From: Dyella solisilvae
GTDB lineage: Bacteria; Pseudomonadota; Gammaproteobacteria; Xanthomonadales; Rhodanobacteraceae
Direction: 5' to 3'
Assembly: GCF_003351225.1 (NCBI RefSeq)
Contig: NZ_QQSY01000006.1
Coordinates: forward strand, 33,504-97,503
Length of the DNA stretch: 64,000 nt
Positions within the stretch are counted from its first letter, which is position 1, and each line of letters begins with the position of its first letter. The notes under the pieces were generated by a model. That model saw only the letters and a list, made by a program, of their open reading frames with translations, was not told the DNA's origin and did not search any database. Positions 52,397 to 61,866 of the stretch are shown here, in pieces. The position numbers and the translations under genes were made by a program.

Positions 52397-52768
52397 TCAG
52401 CCTGCCTTGCCGTCCTTGCGCTGCTTGTGGATGCGCTTGCTGTCCTGGTTCAGCGACTTGTTGAGGTTCTTATCTTCCTGCTTGGTCAGGTGGCCACCGT
52501 GCTCGGCTTCGTCACGGCTTTCGCGCGCGGCGATGTTGGAGTCCTGCTTCTCGTCACGCGCGGCCTGCTTGGCGTTGAGCTGGCCGTCGGCCACGCCAGC
52601 CTGGATGCGGTCCTGCTGGTTCTCCAGGCGCTGGTTCACTTCGGAGACGCGCGGGTGGCCGGGGACGTCCTGCGGCGACGTGGACTGGGCCATGGCGCCC
52701 GCGCTCGCGAGCACAGCGGCCATCGAAAAGGCGATAAGGCTGAAACGCGAGGTCATCTTGCTCTGCAT
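52397..52768 (-). CDS. Small exported hydrophilic protein
   Basis: A 123-residue protein with a signal peptide (SRFSLIAFSMAAVLASAGAMAQ). The mature part is very hydrophilic, rich in Gln, Asn, Asp and Lys (NQRLENQQDRIQAGVADGQLNAKQAARDEKQD, ...LTKQEDKNLNKSLNQDSKRIHKQ) and shows helical heptad-like segments with repeated EDK/KQE/NQD units. Similar proteins, present in several Burkholderia and Xanthomonad genomes, are of unknown function. Start at 52768 has AAGGATCC upstream. The 395-bp gap to the GST gene (52769-53163) holds a small hairpin (52995-53011) and no gene. Confidence 0.75.
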   Translation of the reverse strand: MQSKMTSRFSLIAFSMAAVLASAGAMAQSTSPQDVPGHPRVSEVNQRLENQQDRIQAGVADGQLNAKQAARDEKQDSNIAARESRDEAEHGGHLTKQEDKNLNKSLNQDSKRIHKQRKDGKAG

Positions 52769-53163
52769 GGCTTGGATCCTTTGCGGCGATGGTTGATCAG
52801 TGGGGTGAGCTCGCCCCCGGGAGTCGCGCCCCGCGTCGGCTGGCTGGTGTCCCCTGTCGCCTCCCGGTAGTCGGGAGGCTCATGGCGGAAAACGGAAGGT
52901 ACCGAAGTGGGTTGACCCTCGCGACAACGGATTTCCGGTTTCGTTCAGCGGCCAGTGAGCCTCGTGTTAGCTTTGCGTTTGACGCGTCAGCCTGCTGTCA
53001 GTGAGTGACAGTTTGGCGTCAGATTTGGACGTCCATTCGATGCACCAAGAGTCCGGGTGTTGGCCGGGTGGAGGAGGGGCGGCACGGTGGGCGCACGTCG
53101 CCCGCCCGGCGCCATTTTCGCTGGGCGTGGTGGGTCCCGCCGTGCCCTCGTGCGGTTGAAAGG

Positions 53164-53826
53164 CTAGGCGGCGGCGCTCTCGCGCGGCACCAGGTGCAGG
53201 TACGGCTGTGCTTCGTTCAACACGCGCGCGAACGATGGCCGCTGCATCAGTCGCAGCAGGTAGGCGGCGCAGTGCGGGCGCCCCTCGTCCAGCGGTATCA
53301 CCAGGTTGGCGTAGAACAGTGCCGGCGAAGCGGCGCAGTCGGCCATGCTGTAACTGTCGCCAATCGCCCAGGTGCGTGTGGCCATGTCGCGCTCGAGCAG
53401 GTCGAGTGCAACGCGCAGTTTGTCGCGCGCCTGCGCGACGCCGTAGTGGTCGTGCTGGCCGCTGGGTCGGAGGCGGTCGGTGATGACCTTCTGCATCGGC
53501 TCGCTGACGTACAGGTCGAAGAAGCGGTCGCGCAGCCGCGCTTCGCGCGCAAGATCGGGATCGGTTGGCACGAGCTTCACCGGGCCGGGATAGTGCTGAT
53601 CGAGGTACTCGATGACGATGCTGGACTCGGGCACCAGCGCGTCGCGCGCATCGTCGTGCAGCACGGGAAACTTGCCGATTGGCCATAGCCGATAGAAGGC
53701 CTCGCGCGCCTCGGCATCACCGAGATCCACTAGGTGTGCCGTGAATGGCGTGTCGTTCTCGTACAGCGCGATCAGTGGCTTGTGGCAAAACGCGGCGAGC
53801 GGGTGCATGTAGAGCGTGAGTGACAT
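53164..53826 (-). CDS. Glutathione S-transferase family protein
   Basis: A 220-residue GST. The thioredoxin-like N-terminus reads MSLTLYMHPLAAFCHKPLIALYEND; Cys14 and nearby Ser/Tyr positions could be the glutathione-activating residue. GKFPVLHDD supplies the cis-Pro, and ESSIVIEYLDQHYPG the glutathione contact. In the C-terminal helix bundle, SYSMADCAASPALFYA carries the N-capping Asp. Start at 53826 is the only one before the fold. Distinct from the GST at 31654. Confidence 0.9.
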   Translation of the reverse strand: MSLTLYMHPLAAFCHKPLIALYENDTPFTAHLVDLGDAEAREAFYRLWPIGKFPVLHDDARDALVPESSIVIEYLDQHYPGPVKLVPTDPDLAREARLRDRFFDLYVSEPMQKVITDRLRPSGQHDHYGVAQARDKLRVALDLLERDMATRTWAIGDSYSMADCAASPALFYANLVIPLDEGRPHCAAYLLRLMQRPSFARVLNEAQPYLHLVPRESAAA

Positions 53827-54013
53827 GGATGGGGTCCGTGGCTGGCGATCGGGGTGGGGCATGGCGTAGCCGGCCGGGTTGTCCGCGGCGATTTCGCCCT
53901 GCTTGCCAGTGCGACGAACGGGATGGTCGGATTTCGACATGAGCCTTCGCCTTGCCGTTCACACCTCTACGCTAAAGTCGGTCGCCACCACCGGCAGCCC
54001 GGGAGGGTCGACC

Positions 54014-54310
54014 ATGCGCGCGCCAGCAGGTTCCGTCGTTGGATTGTGCTCCGCCTCGGCTACGCTCTGCGCGATGGGCATGGCCTTTCTCGCCTACTGG
54101 GGCGTGCACGAGGCGACGCCGTGGCGCGCGGTGGACGTACTGATCGTGCTGCTGGCCTTCACCGGGTTCGCCGCGCTGGCCTCGGTGCCATGGATCGTCA
54201 CCACGCCCGTACCCGAGGAGAGCGCCGAGCGCGTCGGGGCGGCGCGGCGCGCCTTTGCGTTGGGCATCGCCGCGATCTGGCTGGCGGCGGTGCTGGCGCT
54301 GGTCCTCTAG
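54014..54310 (+). CDS. Small membrane protein
   Basis: A 98-residue protein with three hydrophobic segments (~8-30, ~38-58, ~78-96) and a charged loop (PEESAERVGAARRAFA) between the last two. Start ATG 54014 has GGGAGGG 6-10 bp upstream. No family recognised. Its stop is 16 bp before that of the convergent cupin gene. Confidence 0.65.
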   Translation: MRAPAGSVVGLCSASATLCAMGMAFLAYWGVHEATPWRAVDVLIVLLAFTGFAALASVPWIVTTPVPEESAERVGAARRAFALGIAAIWLAAVLALVL

Positions 54311-54326
54311 CGCTGCATCGTGCGGG

Positions 54327-54659
54327 TCAGTCGACAATGAACAGGCGCGCGCCGGTCGGTGTCGAGGAACGATGGGCCGCATCGCCGAAGTCGGACACCT
54401 GATAGCTCATGCCCGCATGCAGCACGAAGCGGCGGCCATCCTTCAGCTCGGTGTGCAGCTCGCCCTCCAGCACGTAGAGCACGTGCCCCCGGTCGCACCA
54501 GTGGTCGGCCAGATAGCCGGGTGAATAGTCCACCACGCGCACGCGCAAGTCCCCGACCTGGAACGTGCGCCAGAGCGCCTCGCCCGACTCGCCGGGATGG
54601 CGGGTGACGGGAAGGCCAGCCCAGTCGGTCACAGTGAAGAGAAGAGTGGGAATCTGCAT
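54327..54659 (-). CDS. Cupin-fold protein with DHxC motif
   Basis: A 110-residue cytoplasmic cupin: the segment YLADHWCDRGHVLYVLEGEL contains His/Cys metal-binding positions, and DGRRFVLHAGMSYQVSDFGDAAHRS the second motif. It matches proteins annotated 'DHCW motif cupin fold protein', here with the order DHWC. Start at 54659 (MQIPTLLFTVTDW) begins the fold. Function unknown. Confidence 0.8.
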   Translation of the reverse strand: MQIPTLLFTVTDWAGLPVTRHPGESGEALWRTFQVGDLRVRVVDYSPGYLADHWCDRGHVLYVLEGELHTELKDGRRFVLHAGMSYQVSDFGDAAHRSSTPTGARLFIVD

Positions 54660-54783
54660 GGCCTCGCTTCCTGCGGAATGGGTAAGGTCGGGCGGTCGCG
54701 CCGGAATTCGTGACGGAATCGGGCTCCGGATGCTAGCACCGGCTCCTCGCGTCATGACATCTCACAACATCGCGGCGGGCGAT

Positions 54784-55422
54784 TCACACCTCGGCCTTGA
54801 AGGTGCGGCCATGCGCGGCGCCGCGGCCCACGTAGTGACGGAACAGGTAGAACAGCGGCAGGTAACGTTGCGGATCGATGTGCTGCGTGCCGGGCGCCAC
54901 CACCTCGTCGTGCGCGTGCACGTGCAGCACTTCCAGTTCGGCCATCACGTAGCCGCCGGCGCCATCGCGCCACGCCTCCAGCGGACGCTCGATGGCCAGC
55001 AGCAGGCGCGCTTCCAGTTGCAGCGGGCACTCCGCGATGCGTGGCGCGCCCACGCCGAGCGACGGCAGCGCATGCAGTCCGGCCAGCGAGAATTTGTCCG
55101 TCTCGTGGCGATAGCCGATCGCCCGTTTCCAATCGGGTACTGGCGCGGCTCCGGTGGTGGGCGCCATGCGTTCGACCGCTTCGTGCAGGTCTTCGCCGGC
55201 AAGGTTGAGCACGCACTCGCCCTCGCGTTGCAGGTTGGCCAGTCCCTGGCCGCCGCCGGCCAGGCCGATCACCACTCGATTGGCCAGCGCCCAGGCCGAG
55301 GACATCGGCGTGATGTTGGTGGAGCCGTCGGGATTGCGCGTGGTGATCAGCACCACCGGCGTGCCGAAGTACAGGATCGATGGGTGGATGACGCGGGAGT
55401 CGGGAGCGCGGTAGATGTCCAT
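54784..55422 (-). CDS. Flavin reductase-like (FMN-binding) family protein
   Basis: A 212-residue split-barrel flavoprotein. SRVIHPSILYFGTPVVLITTRNPDGSTNITPMSSAWALANRVVIGLAGGGQGLANLQREGECVLNL is the FMN-binding core of the flavin reductase-like domain. Related proteins couple NAD(P)H to FMN reduction for monooxygenases or act on unknown substrates. Start at 55422 begins the domain. Divergent from an ArsR-type regulator across 83 bp, which likely controls it. Confidence 0.87.
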   Translation of the reverse strand: MDIYRAPDSRVIHPSILYFGTPVVLITTRNPDGSTNITPMSSAWALANRVVIGLAGGGQGLANLQREGECVLNLAGEDLHEAVERMAPTTGAAPVPDWKRAIGYRHETDKFSLAGLHALPSLGVGAPRIAECPLQLEARLLLAIERPLEAWRDGAGGYVMAELEVLHVHAHDEVVAPGTQHIDPQRYLPLFYLFRHYVGRGAAHGRTFKAEV

Positions 55423-55505
55423 GGCGACAGTTTGGTCACCGCAACGGGCCGATGTTTCGGCGCGTAACGAAGTATCGATCACGAACGCGGCGCTAGACTG
55501 CCCCC

Positions 55506-56210
55506 ATGAACGATGCCATCTCGCCCAGCCGCTACCAGCTCGCCGAGATCGGCGCACTGCTGGCTGAGCCGGCGCGCGCTGCGATGTTGCTGACGCTGAT
55601 CGACGGCACCGCGCGTCCCGCCGGTGAGCTGGCGCGCGCCGCTGGCGTCGGCGCGGCCACCGGCAGCGCCCATCTCAAGCGCCTGCTGGAAGGCGGCCTG
55701 CTTGCGGTGCACGAGCAAGGCCGCCATCGCTACTACCGGCTGGCCAACGACGACGTGGCCGCGTTGCTGGAGGCGCTGGCCCTGCCGCGTACCCGCCCGA
55801 CGCTGCCCACGCCCGCCGGCGGCGACCGCGCGCTGCGCATCGCGCGCACCTGTTACAGCCATCTCGCCGGTCGCCTCGGCGTCGGCCTGTGCGACGCGAT
55901 GCTCGCGCGCGGCTTCCTGCTTGCCGCCAGCGATGGCTTGCGCCTGCAGCGCACGGGCGCCGACGCACTGATCGACGCCGGCTTGGCCGAGGCGCCGGTG
56001 CACGCGCTGCTGCCGCTGAGCGGGCGCGGTTGCCTGGACTGGACGGAGCGGCGCTTGCACCTGGGCGGTCCGCTTGGCGTGTCGCTGGCGCACGCGCTGC
56101 TGGAGGCGGGCTGGCTGCGTCGGCGCACGGGCAGTCGCGCCTTGCAGCCCAGCGATGATGGCTTGCGGCGCTTCGCCCAGCTGGGCGTCCGGCTGGATGG
56201 CGACGGCTGA
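55506..56210 (+). CDS. ArsR-type helix-turn-helix regulator
   Basis: A 234-residue regulator. The N-terminal winged helix (SRYQLAEIGALLAEPARAAMLLTLIDGTARPAGELARAAGVGAATGSAHLKRLLEGGLL) is of the ArsR type; the extra C-terminal ~130 residues include GCLDWTERRLHLGGPLGVSLAHALLEAGWL, a domain found in ArsR-like regulators adjacent to flavin reductase genes in Proteobacteria. One Cys sits in RTCYSHL and another in GLCDAM, but no metal-site motif CVC is present. Predicted to regulate the divergent flavin reductase. Confidence 0.88.
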   Translation: MNDAISPSRYQLAEIGALLAEPARAAMLLTLIDGTARPAGELARAAGVGAATGSAHLKRLLEGGLLAVHEQGRHRYYRLANDDVAALLEALALPRTRPTLPTPAGGDRALRIARTCYSHLAGRLGVGLCDAMLARGFLLAASDGLRLQRTGADALIDAGLAEAPVHALLPLSGRGCLDWTERRLHLGGPLGVSLAHALLEAGWLRRRTGSRALQPSDDGLRRFAQLGVRLDGDG

Positions 56211-56216
56211 ACCGGC

Positions 56217-57842
56217 TCAGTCGCTTCCCGCGAACAGGCGGCGCAAGGCCATGTCGCTTTCCAGGGGCGACAGACCGAGCAACCCGTCGAGCAACGCAAT
56301 CTGCTGGCGGCACAGCTGCGGGTGGTAGTTGGCGCCGGAGGTGACTGGCGTGGCCTGTTCCACGCCGGCGCGCACCTGGGACAGCGCGCGCTCACCCAGC
56401 GCGGCGTTGATGGTGATCGCCCGCGAAGGATCGTTGTCGGTCAGCAGATGCAGGTAGCTTTCGCCATTGGCCTGGTAGACGGCGTCGGTCTCGTGGGCAC
56501 TCTGAAAGCCGACGCCGCTCAGGTAGCGGCCGCAGGCGTCGGCGGAGACGCGGTCACGGATGCGGTTGAGCAGAGCCCGACGTTCCATCGCGAAGCGCCG
56601 CACGTGGTCCGCGGTCACCGTGCGCATGGCCGCGCTGCGGGCGGCGTGCAGCGCGCGCCAGGTCGAGGTGTTGTAATCGGCCATGCGTTGCGTCTGGTCC
56701 GGTTCCTGTTCGATGCGCAGGTCGCGAGCGACCCATGCGTCGTAGATCGCCGGCCATTGCTGGCGGATCAGCGCCAGCGCCTGGCCCATCGCCCGGCTGT
56801 GGTCGTGCTGGTTGAAGCTGTACAGGAACTGCTCGGTGCGCCATTGCGCGGCGTTGACCACGCGATCATCCAGGCGCAGGCCGGTGATGATGTGGTTGGC
56901 GAACAGTGAGTCGGCATTGGGCGCGTAGTAGTCGTCGCCTTGCTTGGCGAACGCCAGCCGAATGAAGTCCGGCGAGGCGCCCAAGGCGGACAGCAGCGTC
57001 ATGAAGTGCGCCTGCTCGTCCCCGACCATCTGTTTTGACGCGCCGGAGTCGATCATCGAGCGCATCTGGTGAAAGCCCAGCGTGCCGTGTGCGGAAACGA
57101 TGCGCTCGGCCGCGCCGATGAAGGCCAGCGTGCAGGCGCTGACGCAGGCGTGATCCACCTCGACGCCGATGGACGGATGCGCAGCGAGGTAATCGTGCAG
57201 TTGCAGCCCATTGCCGACATCGCCGCCCAGGCTGTCCAGCACCAGTCGATGGATTTGCGGATGCGCGGTGAAGGCGTCGGCGATGGCGTCGGCATAACCC
57301 ACGCCGATGTTGCCGCGGGCGAGGATGGCGGCGCCGGAGGGATCGGGCGCGATGGTGAAGTTGCTGAGCCGGCGTTGCTCGGCTGCGCCATGCGCGATCT
57401 TCTGCAGCGTGGTGATTTCGCCGGGCAACTTGCCCACGGCGCCAAGGATGGTGAGCACCATCAGGATGTTGACCGGCACGGCCCACTTGCTGCCGCTGGC
57501 CGCGGCAGAGCGCAGGATGCCCACCACCTGCCACACCGAGACGGCCAGGCGCATCGCCATCCAACTGGCGGAGAGCACCAGGCCCTGGGTGAGCGACAGG
57601 TGTTGTTCCCTGAGCAAGGCCAGCATCATCGTTTCAATGAACAGCAGCGCCAGGCCCAGCAGTACGCCGTTGCACCAGTACGAATACGCGAGCGGCAGCT
57701 CGCCCCTCCAGTGCGCCACGATGTAGCCGGATTCGCGCCGCGGCGGCGGTGGCGTGCGGGGTGGCAGCTCAGGGGGCAGCATGCGGTCCCAGCTCGGCTC
57801 GATGCGTTCGTCGCGCCGTGGCGGAAGTTCCATGTGGGTCAT
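56217..57842 (-). CDS. Membrane protein with ClpP/SppA-like protease fold
   Basis: A 541-residue protein. A Pro-rich N-terminus (~1-50) is followed by three hydrophobic segments (~58-79, ~86-110, ~119-137), then a ClpP-like domain: RLVLDSLGGDVGNGLQLHDYL (oxyanion Gly-Gly), VDHACVSACTLAFIGA with Ser235 as candidate nucleophile, and GTLGFHQM with His258 as base. This is the COG3904-type layout. A ~280-residue helical C-terminal part has no recognised family. Stop is 6 bp from the regulator's stop (convergent). The protease activity is inferred from motif only. Confidence 0.78.
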   Translation of the reverse strand: MTHMELPPRRDERIEPSWDRMLPPELPPRTPPPPRRESGYIVAHWRGELPLAYSYWCNGVLLGLALLFIETMMLALLREQHLSLTQGLVLSASWMAMRLAVSVWQVVGILRSAAASGSKWAVPVNILMVLTILGAVGKLPGEITTLQKIAHGAAEQRRLSNFTIAPDPSGAAILARGNIGVGYADAIADAFTAHPQIHRLVLDSLGGDVGNGLQLHDYLAAHPSIGVEVDHACVSACTLAFIGAAERIVSAHGTLGFHQMRSMIDSGASKQMVGDEQAHFMTLLSALGASPDFIRLAFAKQGDDYYAPNADSLFANHIITGLRLDDRVVNAAQWRTEQFLYSFNQHDHSRAMGQALALIRQQWPAIYDAWVARDLRIEQEPDQTQRMADYNTSTWRALHAARSAAMRTVTADHVRRFAMERRALLNRIRDRVSADACGRYLSGVGFQSAHETDAVYQANGESYLHLLTDNDPSRAITINAALGERALSQVRAGVEQATPVTSGANYHPQLCRQQIALLDGLLGLSPLESDMALRRLFAGSD

Positions 57843-57915
57843 CGCGCGTGCTCCGTGGTGGGACGGACCGACTGCTTGCGAAGAGCGGCGCACTGCACGC
57901 GCCGCGACTGGGCTT

Positions 57916-58824
57916 TCAGGCCTGCTTGCGCTTGAACAGGCGTGAGATCGCGCCGCCGATCGCCGCCACGCCGAGCACGATGAACTTCTTCAGGGCCAGC
58001 AGGATCACGCCGAGCTTGGCGAACAGGCCGGCCTTGGCGGCGATGCCGCCCGCTACCAGCGCGGCGATGCCGTAGGCCGCCAGCTTGTCCCTGCCAGGCT
58101 GGTAGTCGGCATAGCGCTCGCCGGGGTCGAACTCGGCCAGCGCCACCACTTGCGGCATGTCCGCGCGAACCTGGGACAGCGCGCCGATCGGCGCCACCGC
58201 ATTGAGCGACAGGTAGCCCTTGCGGCCCAGCACGCGGATCGCATAGTTGAGTGTGTGTCCCGCGTCGGCGCCGTCGGCGCGGGTGAACTTCAGGTCGCGC
58301 GCCCAGTACAGCTTGTGGCTGGCGGCGTCGTAATGCGGTGGCTCGGCCCAGCCCATCAGTTCGATGGCGGGGTAGCCGTCCTTCAGGCGCTCGTCGTTGC
58401 TGTCCTTCGTGGCCTGCTTGAGGTCCTTCAGCATGTCGTCGTAGTCGACCTTGGCCGCATCGCCGTCAGACACGTGGCCCTCGTCGACGAAGGTCACCAC
58501 CACCGCCCAGCGATGGCCGTTGAGCAAGCTGTGCGGATCACTGCCGGGCAGGATCATGCCCAGCACCGTGTCGTCCGGCGGGTTGCCCCACAGTTGGGTC
58601 ACGACACGCTGGGCGTCCTTCGCGGGAAGGAAGCTGTAGACGTCGGTGAGTTTGAGCGTGGCCTGCGCGCTTGGCAGGGCTACGGTTCCGGTAAGTGGAT
58701 GCAGCGAGTCGACCAGCGCCACCGCCGCCGCGTGGCGGTCGGTGACAGGAACCGCTTGCAGCGGCGCGGCAAAGCTCAGGGCAGCCAGCAGTCCGAGCGC
58801 CGGCAGCAGCGTCTTGCGAAACAT
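57916..58824 (-). CDS. DUF2167 domain membrane protein, exported
   Basis: A 302-residue protein with a signal peptide (MFRKTLLPALGLLAALSFAAPLQA) and the DUF2167 pattern: GTVALPSAQATLKLTDVYSFLPAKDAQRVVTQLWGNPPDDTVLGMILP, VTFVDEGHVSDGDAAKVDYDDMLKDLK, ELMGWAEPPHYDAASHKLYWARDL. The C-terminus has two hydrophobic segments (~245-285) and a basic tail (SRLFKRKQA). Function unknown. Located just upstream (on the same strand) of the ClpP-fold gene, 73 bp apart, so the two may share an operon. Confidence 0.87.
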   Translation of the reverse strand: MFRKTLLPALGLLAALSFAAPLQAVPVTDRHAAAVALVDSLHPLTGTVALPSAQATLKLTDVYSFLPAKDAQRVVTQLWGNPPDDTVLGMILPGSDPHSLLNGHRWAVVVTFVDEGHVSDGDAAKVDYDDMLKDLKQATKDSNDERLKDGYPAIELMGWAEPPHYDAASHKLYWARDLKFTRADGADAGHTLNYAIRVLGRKGYLSLNAVAPIGALSQVRADMPQVVALAEFDPGERYADYQPGRDKLAAYGIAALVAGGIAAKAGLFAKLGVILLALKKFIVLGVAAIGGAISRLFKRKQA

Positions 58825-58951
58825 GACATTCCCCCTGGAGATCATCCGTGGCGCCGCATCCCTCCCGATGCGGCCACGGCGCCCGTTGGGGCGCCGTGGT
58901 GGTGCGATCTTATCGCCAGGCAGGGGGATCTGCGGAAGGGGGCTCCGCCGA

Positions 58952-60346
58952 TCAGGGCGACTTGGGCGCCGGCGAGCGTTCGAAGCTGCCGGCGTCGCCC
59001 GGAAACACCACCGGGCTCTCGTAACCGTCGGCCGAAACCGCCGAGACGCCGAAGAACCAGTCGTCGATCACCACGTCCTTGATCACCGCCTGGTCCACAT
59101 CGCCCACGGCGCGGCTGTACTGCCACTGCGGCGCGGTGGTGTCGCGCCAGTGCACCACGTAGCCGGCGGCGCCCGGCGTCTTTTTCCACTTCACGGTGGT
59201 GTCGGTGGCCAGGGCGCCCTCGGTGCTCACTCCGCTCGGCGGGGCCGGCGCGCGGCTCAACGCGGCCATGGTGATCGTGTTGAGCGCGGTGACGTGGGCG
59301 AGGTAACGGAAATCCACGCCGTCGATGGTGTCGCCGTACTTGATGCCCCGATCTTGATCAGTATGCCCAGTGCGCAGGTCCTGGTGCTGGCGCGTGTAGT
59401 CCTCGTGACCCTCGGTGACGCGCACGGCCGGGTAGCCCGCCTCGAGGAACGGCACCTGGTCGCCACCACGGCTGTAGCGGTCGGTGCGGTAGACCATGTG
59501 CACGCGGAAGTCGGGCAGGTAGGTCGAGGCGAGCTGTTCCATGTAGCGCGCGATGTTGCGCGAGGGCGAATCCACTTCGCCGCCGTGATAGGCGCGGTAC
59601 TTCGCCTGTTCGGGCGTCTCGTTGGTCTTGGTGCCTTCGGAGAAAACACGCACCGTGAGGTTGTCGATCACGCCGTTCTGGCCGTGGCTGTTGCCCACGA
59701 TGTCGTTGTTGAGATCCGTCTCCACCTTCCAGCCCTGCGCCACGGCGTAGTCGGCCAGCACCTTGCCGCCGTACAGGCCCTGCTCTTCGCCCGACAGCGC
59801 GGCGAACACCAGGGTGGCGCCGTTGTCCTGCTTCGACAGCAGGCGCGCCGCCTCGATCAGCGCAGCCACGCCGGAGGCGTCGTCGTTGGCGCCAGGCGCG
59901 TCGCTGGTGGCGTTCATCACGTCGGTGACGCGCGAGTCCAGGTGGCCGGTCATCACGATCACGCGCTGGGGGTCGGTCTTGCCGCGCTTGATCGCCACCA
60001 CGTCCATCACCTCGGTGGGCTGCGGCACACGCTTGCCGGTGAACACTTGCGACGGCGTCACCACTTCGATGCAGCCGCCGCACTCCTTGGAGATCTGCTC
60101 GAAACGCGACTTGACCCAGCGGCGCGCGGCGCCGATGCCACGCGTGTCGGACTGGGTGTCCGACAGCGTGTGGCGGGTGCCAAAGCTGATCAGCTTCTCG
60201 ATGGTGGCGTGCAACTCCGCCTCGCTGGGAGCGGTGGACAAGGCCAGCAGCGAGGGCTGCTCGCGCGGCTGCGCGGGCACGTCGGCGGCCTGGGCGGCGA
60301 CGGTAGTGGCGATCAGGGCGGCAAGGCAGAGGGTACGGCGTGACAC
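58952..60346 (-). CDS. M28 family zinc peptidase, exported
   Basis: A 464-residue aminopeptidase with signal peptide MSRRTLCLAALIATTVAAQA. Zinc ligands: His and Asp in VMTGHLDSR and GANDDASG, the Glu pair in LSGEEQGLYG, Asp in NNDIVGNS and His in EGHEDYTRQHQD, matching the M28 set (H, D, EE, D, H). A C-terminal domain of ~90 residues (TDTTVKWKKTPGAAGYVVHWRDT...) resembles a fibronectin type III module. It cleaves N-terminal residues of peptides outside the cytoplasm. Monocistronic. Confidence 0.93.
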   Translation of the reverse strand: MSRRTLCLAALIATTVAAQAADVPAQPREQPSLLALSTAPSEAELHATIEKLISFGTRHTLSDTQSDTRGIGAARRWVKSRFEQISKECGGCIEVVTPSQVFTGKRVPQPTEVMDVVAIKRGKTDPQRVIVMTGHLDSRVTDVMNATSDAPGANDDASGVAALIEAARLLSKQDNGATLVFAALSGEEQGLYGGKVLADYAVAQGWKVETDLNNDIVGNSHGQNGVIDNLTVRVFSEGTKTNETPEQAKYRAYHGGEVDSPSRNIARYMEQLASTYLPDFRVHMVYRTDRYSRGGDQVPFLEAGYPAVRVTEGHEDYTRQHQDLRTGHTDQDRGIKYGDTIDGVDFRYLAHVTALNTITMAALSRAPAPPSGVSTEGALATDTTVKWKKTPGAAGYVVHWRDTTAPQWQYSRAVGDVDQAVIKDVVIDDWFFGVSAVSADGYESPVVFPGDAGSFERSPAPKSP

Positions 60347-60463
60347 GGGCTGGATCCTGGGGTCGGTGAGTACCGCACCTTACTACGCGGTTTGGACGTC
60401 CGGGATGGGTCGTTGGTTGGGCTGCAAAGCCCAGCCCGCCGCTGTAGGGCCGTGCGCCGTGGC

Positions 60464-61840
60464 TCAGTGCAGCGCGCGAACCCTGAAATTGCGCCCCTTG
60501 ATGCGGCCCGCGCGCAGGCGTTCCAGCGCCTTGTTCGCAAGATCTCGCCGGATCGCCACATAGGCGCGCGTCGCGAACACGTCGATCTTGCCGATGTCCT
60601 TCGCGTCGAGCCCCGCATCGCCGGTCAGCGCGCCCAGGATGTCGCCCGGGCGCAGCTTGTCCTGGCGGCCGGCGTCGATCACCACGGTCTTCATGGGCGC
60701 GAGATTGAGCTGCTTGCCCCGCGGCGCGGACAGCTTCAACGGATGCCAGGGCAGCGGCTGGCCGAGCTGGTCCTCGATGTTGAGCGCCTTGGGCCTCTCG
60801 CGCGGGGTGACCAGGGTGAGGGCCAGGCCCGCTTCGCCGGCACGGCCGGTGCGGCCAATGCGGTGCGTATGGGTATCCGGGTCGTGCGCGATGTCGTAGC
60901 TCACCACCAGCGGCAGCGCGCTGATGTCCAGGCCACGCGCAGCCACGTCGGTGGCGACCAGGATCGAGCAACTGCGGTTGGCGAACTGCACCAGCACCTC
61001 GTCGCGATCGCGCTGCTCCATGTCGCCGTGCAGAGCCAGCGCGGAGAAGCCGCGCTTGTCCAGTTCCTCGGCCACTGCATCGACATCCTTGCGCATGTTG
61101 CAGAACACCAGCGCGTGCTGAGCGTGTTCCTTGCCGAGCAACTGCGCGAGCGCGTCCAGCTTCTGCGCTGGCTCCACTTCGTGGAAGCGCTGCTCGATGG
61201 TGGACTCCTCGTGCGGCGCCTCCACCGTCACTTCCACCGGCTCGCGCTGCATGCGCTTGCTGACCTGACGGATCTCTTCCGCATAGGTCGCTGAGAAGAG
61301 CAGCGTCTGATGGTGCTTGGCGATGCGCCCGACGATGTCGTCAATGGCCTCGCTGAAGCCCATGTCCAGCATGCGGTCGGCCTCGTCCAGCACCAGCACC
61401 TTGATGCCACCGCCGTGCAGGCTGCCGCGCTTGAGATGCTCCTGAACTCGCCCCGGCGTGCCGACCACGATGTGCGGGTCATGCGTGAGCGAGGCCAGCT
61501 GCGGGCCCAGAGGCATGCCGCCGCACAGCGTCAGCAGCTTCACATTCGGGGTGTTGGCGGCCAGCTTGCGGATCGCCTTGCTGACCTGGTCGGCCAGTTC
61601 GCGCGTGGGACACAGCACCAGCGCCTGCAGCCGGATGGTCTCCACTTCCAGCTGCTGCAGCAGGGCCAGGCCGAAGGCGGCGGTCTTGCCGCTGCCGGTG
61701 CGGGCCTGCGCGATCACGTCGCGGCCTTCCAGCATCGGTGGCAGGCTGAGCGCCTGCACGGGGGTCATCTCGGTATAGCCGAGGGTCTCCACGCTGGCGA
61801 GCAGCGCGGGTTTAAGCGGGAGCGTGCGGAAATCGGTCAT
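60464..61840 (-). CDS. dbpA: ATP-dependent RNA helicase DbpA
   Basis: A 458-residue DEAD-box helicase. N-terminal RecA domain: Q-motif (GYTEMTPVQ), Walker A ARTGSGKT, PTRELA, DEAD in LDEADRMLD, SAT. Second domain: TDVAARGLDI and HRIGRTGRAG. The C-terminal DbpA-type RNA-recognition domain (~385-458: KTVVIDAGRQDKLRPGDILGALTGDAG...GRNFRVR) binds hairpin 92 of 23S rRNA and directs the enzyme to 50S ribosome assembly. Length equals the E. coli enzyme (457). Start at 61840 (MTDFRTLPL); longer versions add unrelated residues. Confidence 0.96.
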   Translation of the reverse strand: MTDFRTLPLKPALLASVETLGYTEMTPVQALSLPPMLEGRDVIAQARTGSGKTAAFGLALLQQLEVETIRLQALVLCPTRELADQVSKAIRKLAANTPNVKLLTLCGGMPLGPQLASLTHDPHIVVGTPGRVQEHLKRGSLHGGGIKVLVLDEADRMLDMGFSEAIDDIVGRIAKHHQTLLFSATYAEEIRQVSKRMQREPVEVTVEAPHEESTIEQRFHEVEPAQKLDALAQLLGKEHAQHALVFCNMRKDVDAVAEELDKRGFSALALHGDMEQRDRDEVLVQFANRSCSILVATDVAARGLDISALPLVVSYDIAHDPDTHTHRIGRTGRAGEAGLALTLVTPRERPKALNIEDQLGQPLPWHPLKLSAPRGKQLNLAPMKTVVIDAGRQDKLRPGDILGALTGDAGLDAKDIGKIDVFATRAYVAIRRDLANKALERLRAGRIKGRNFRVRALH

Positions 61841-61866
61841 GCGCCATGATCGCATGGCGGATGGTG

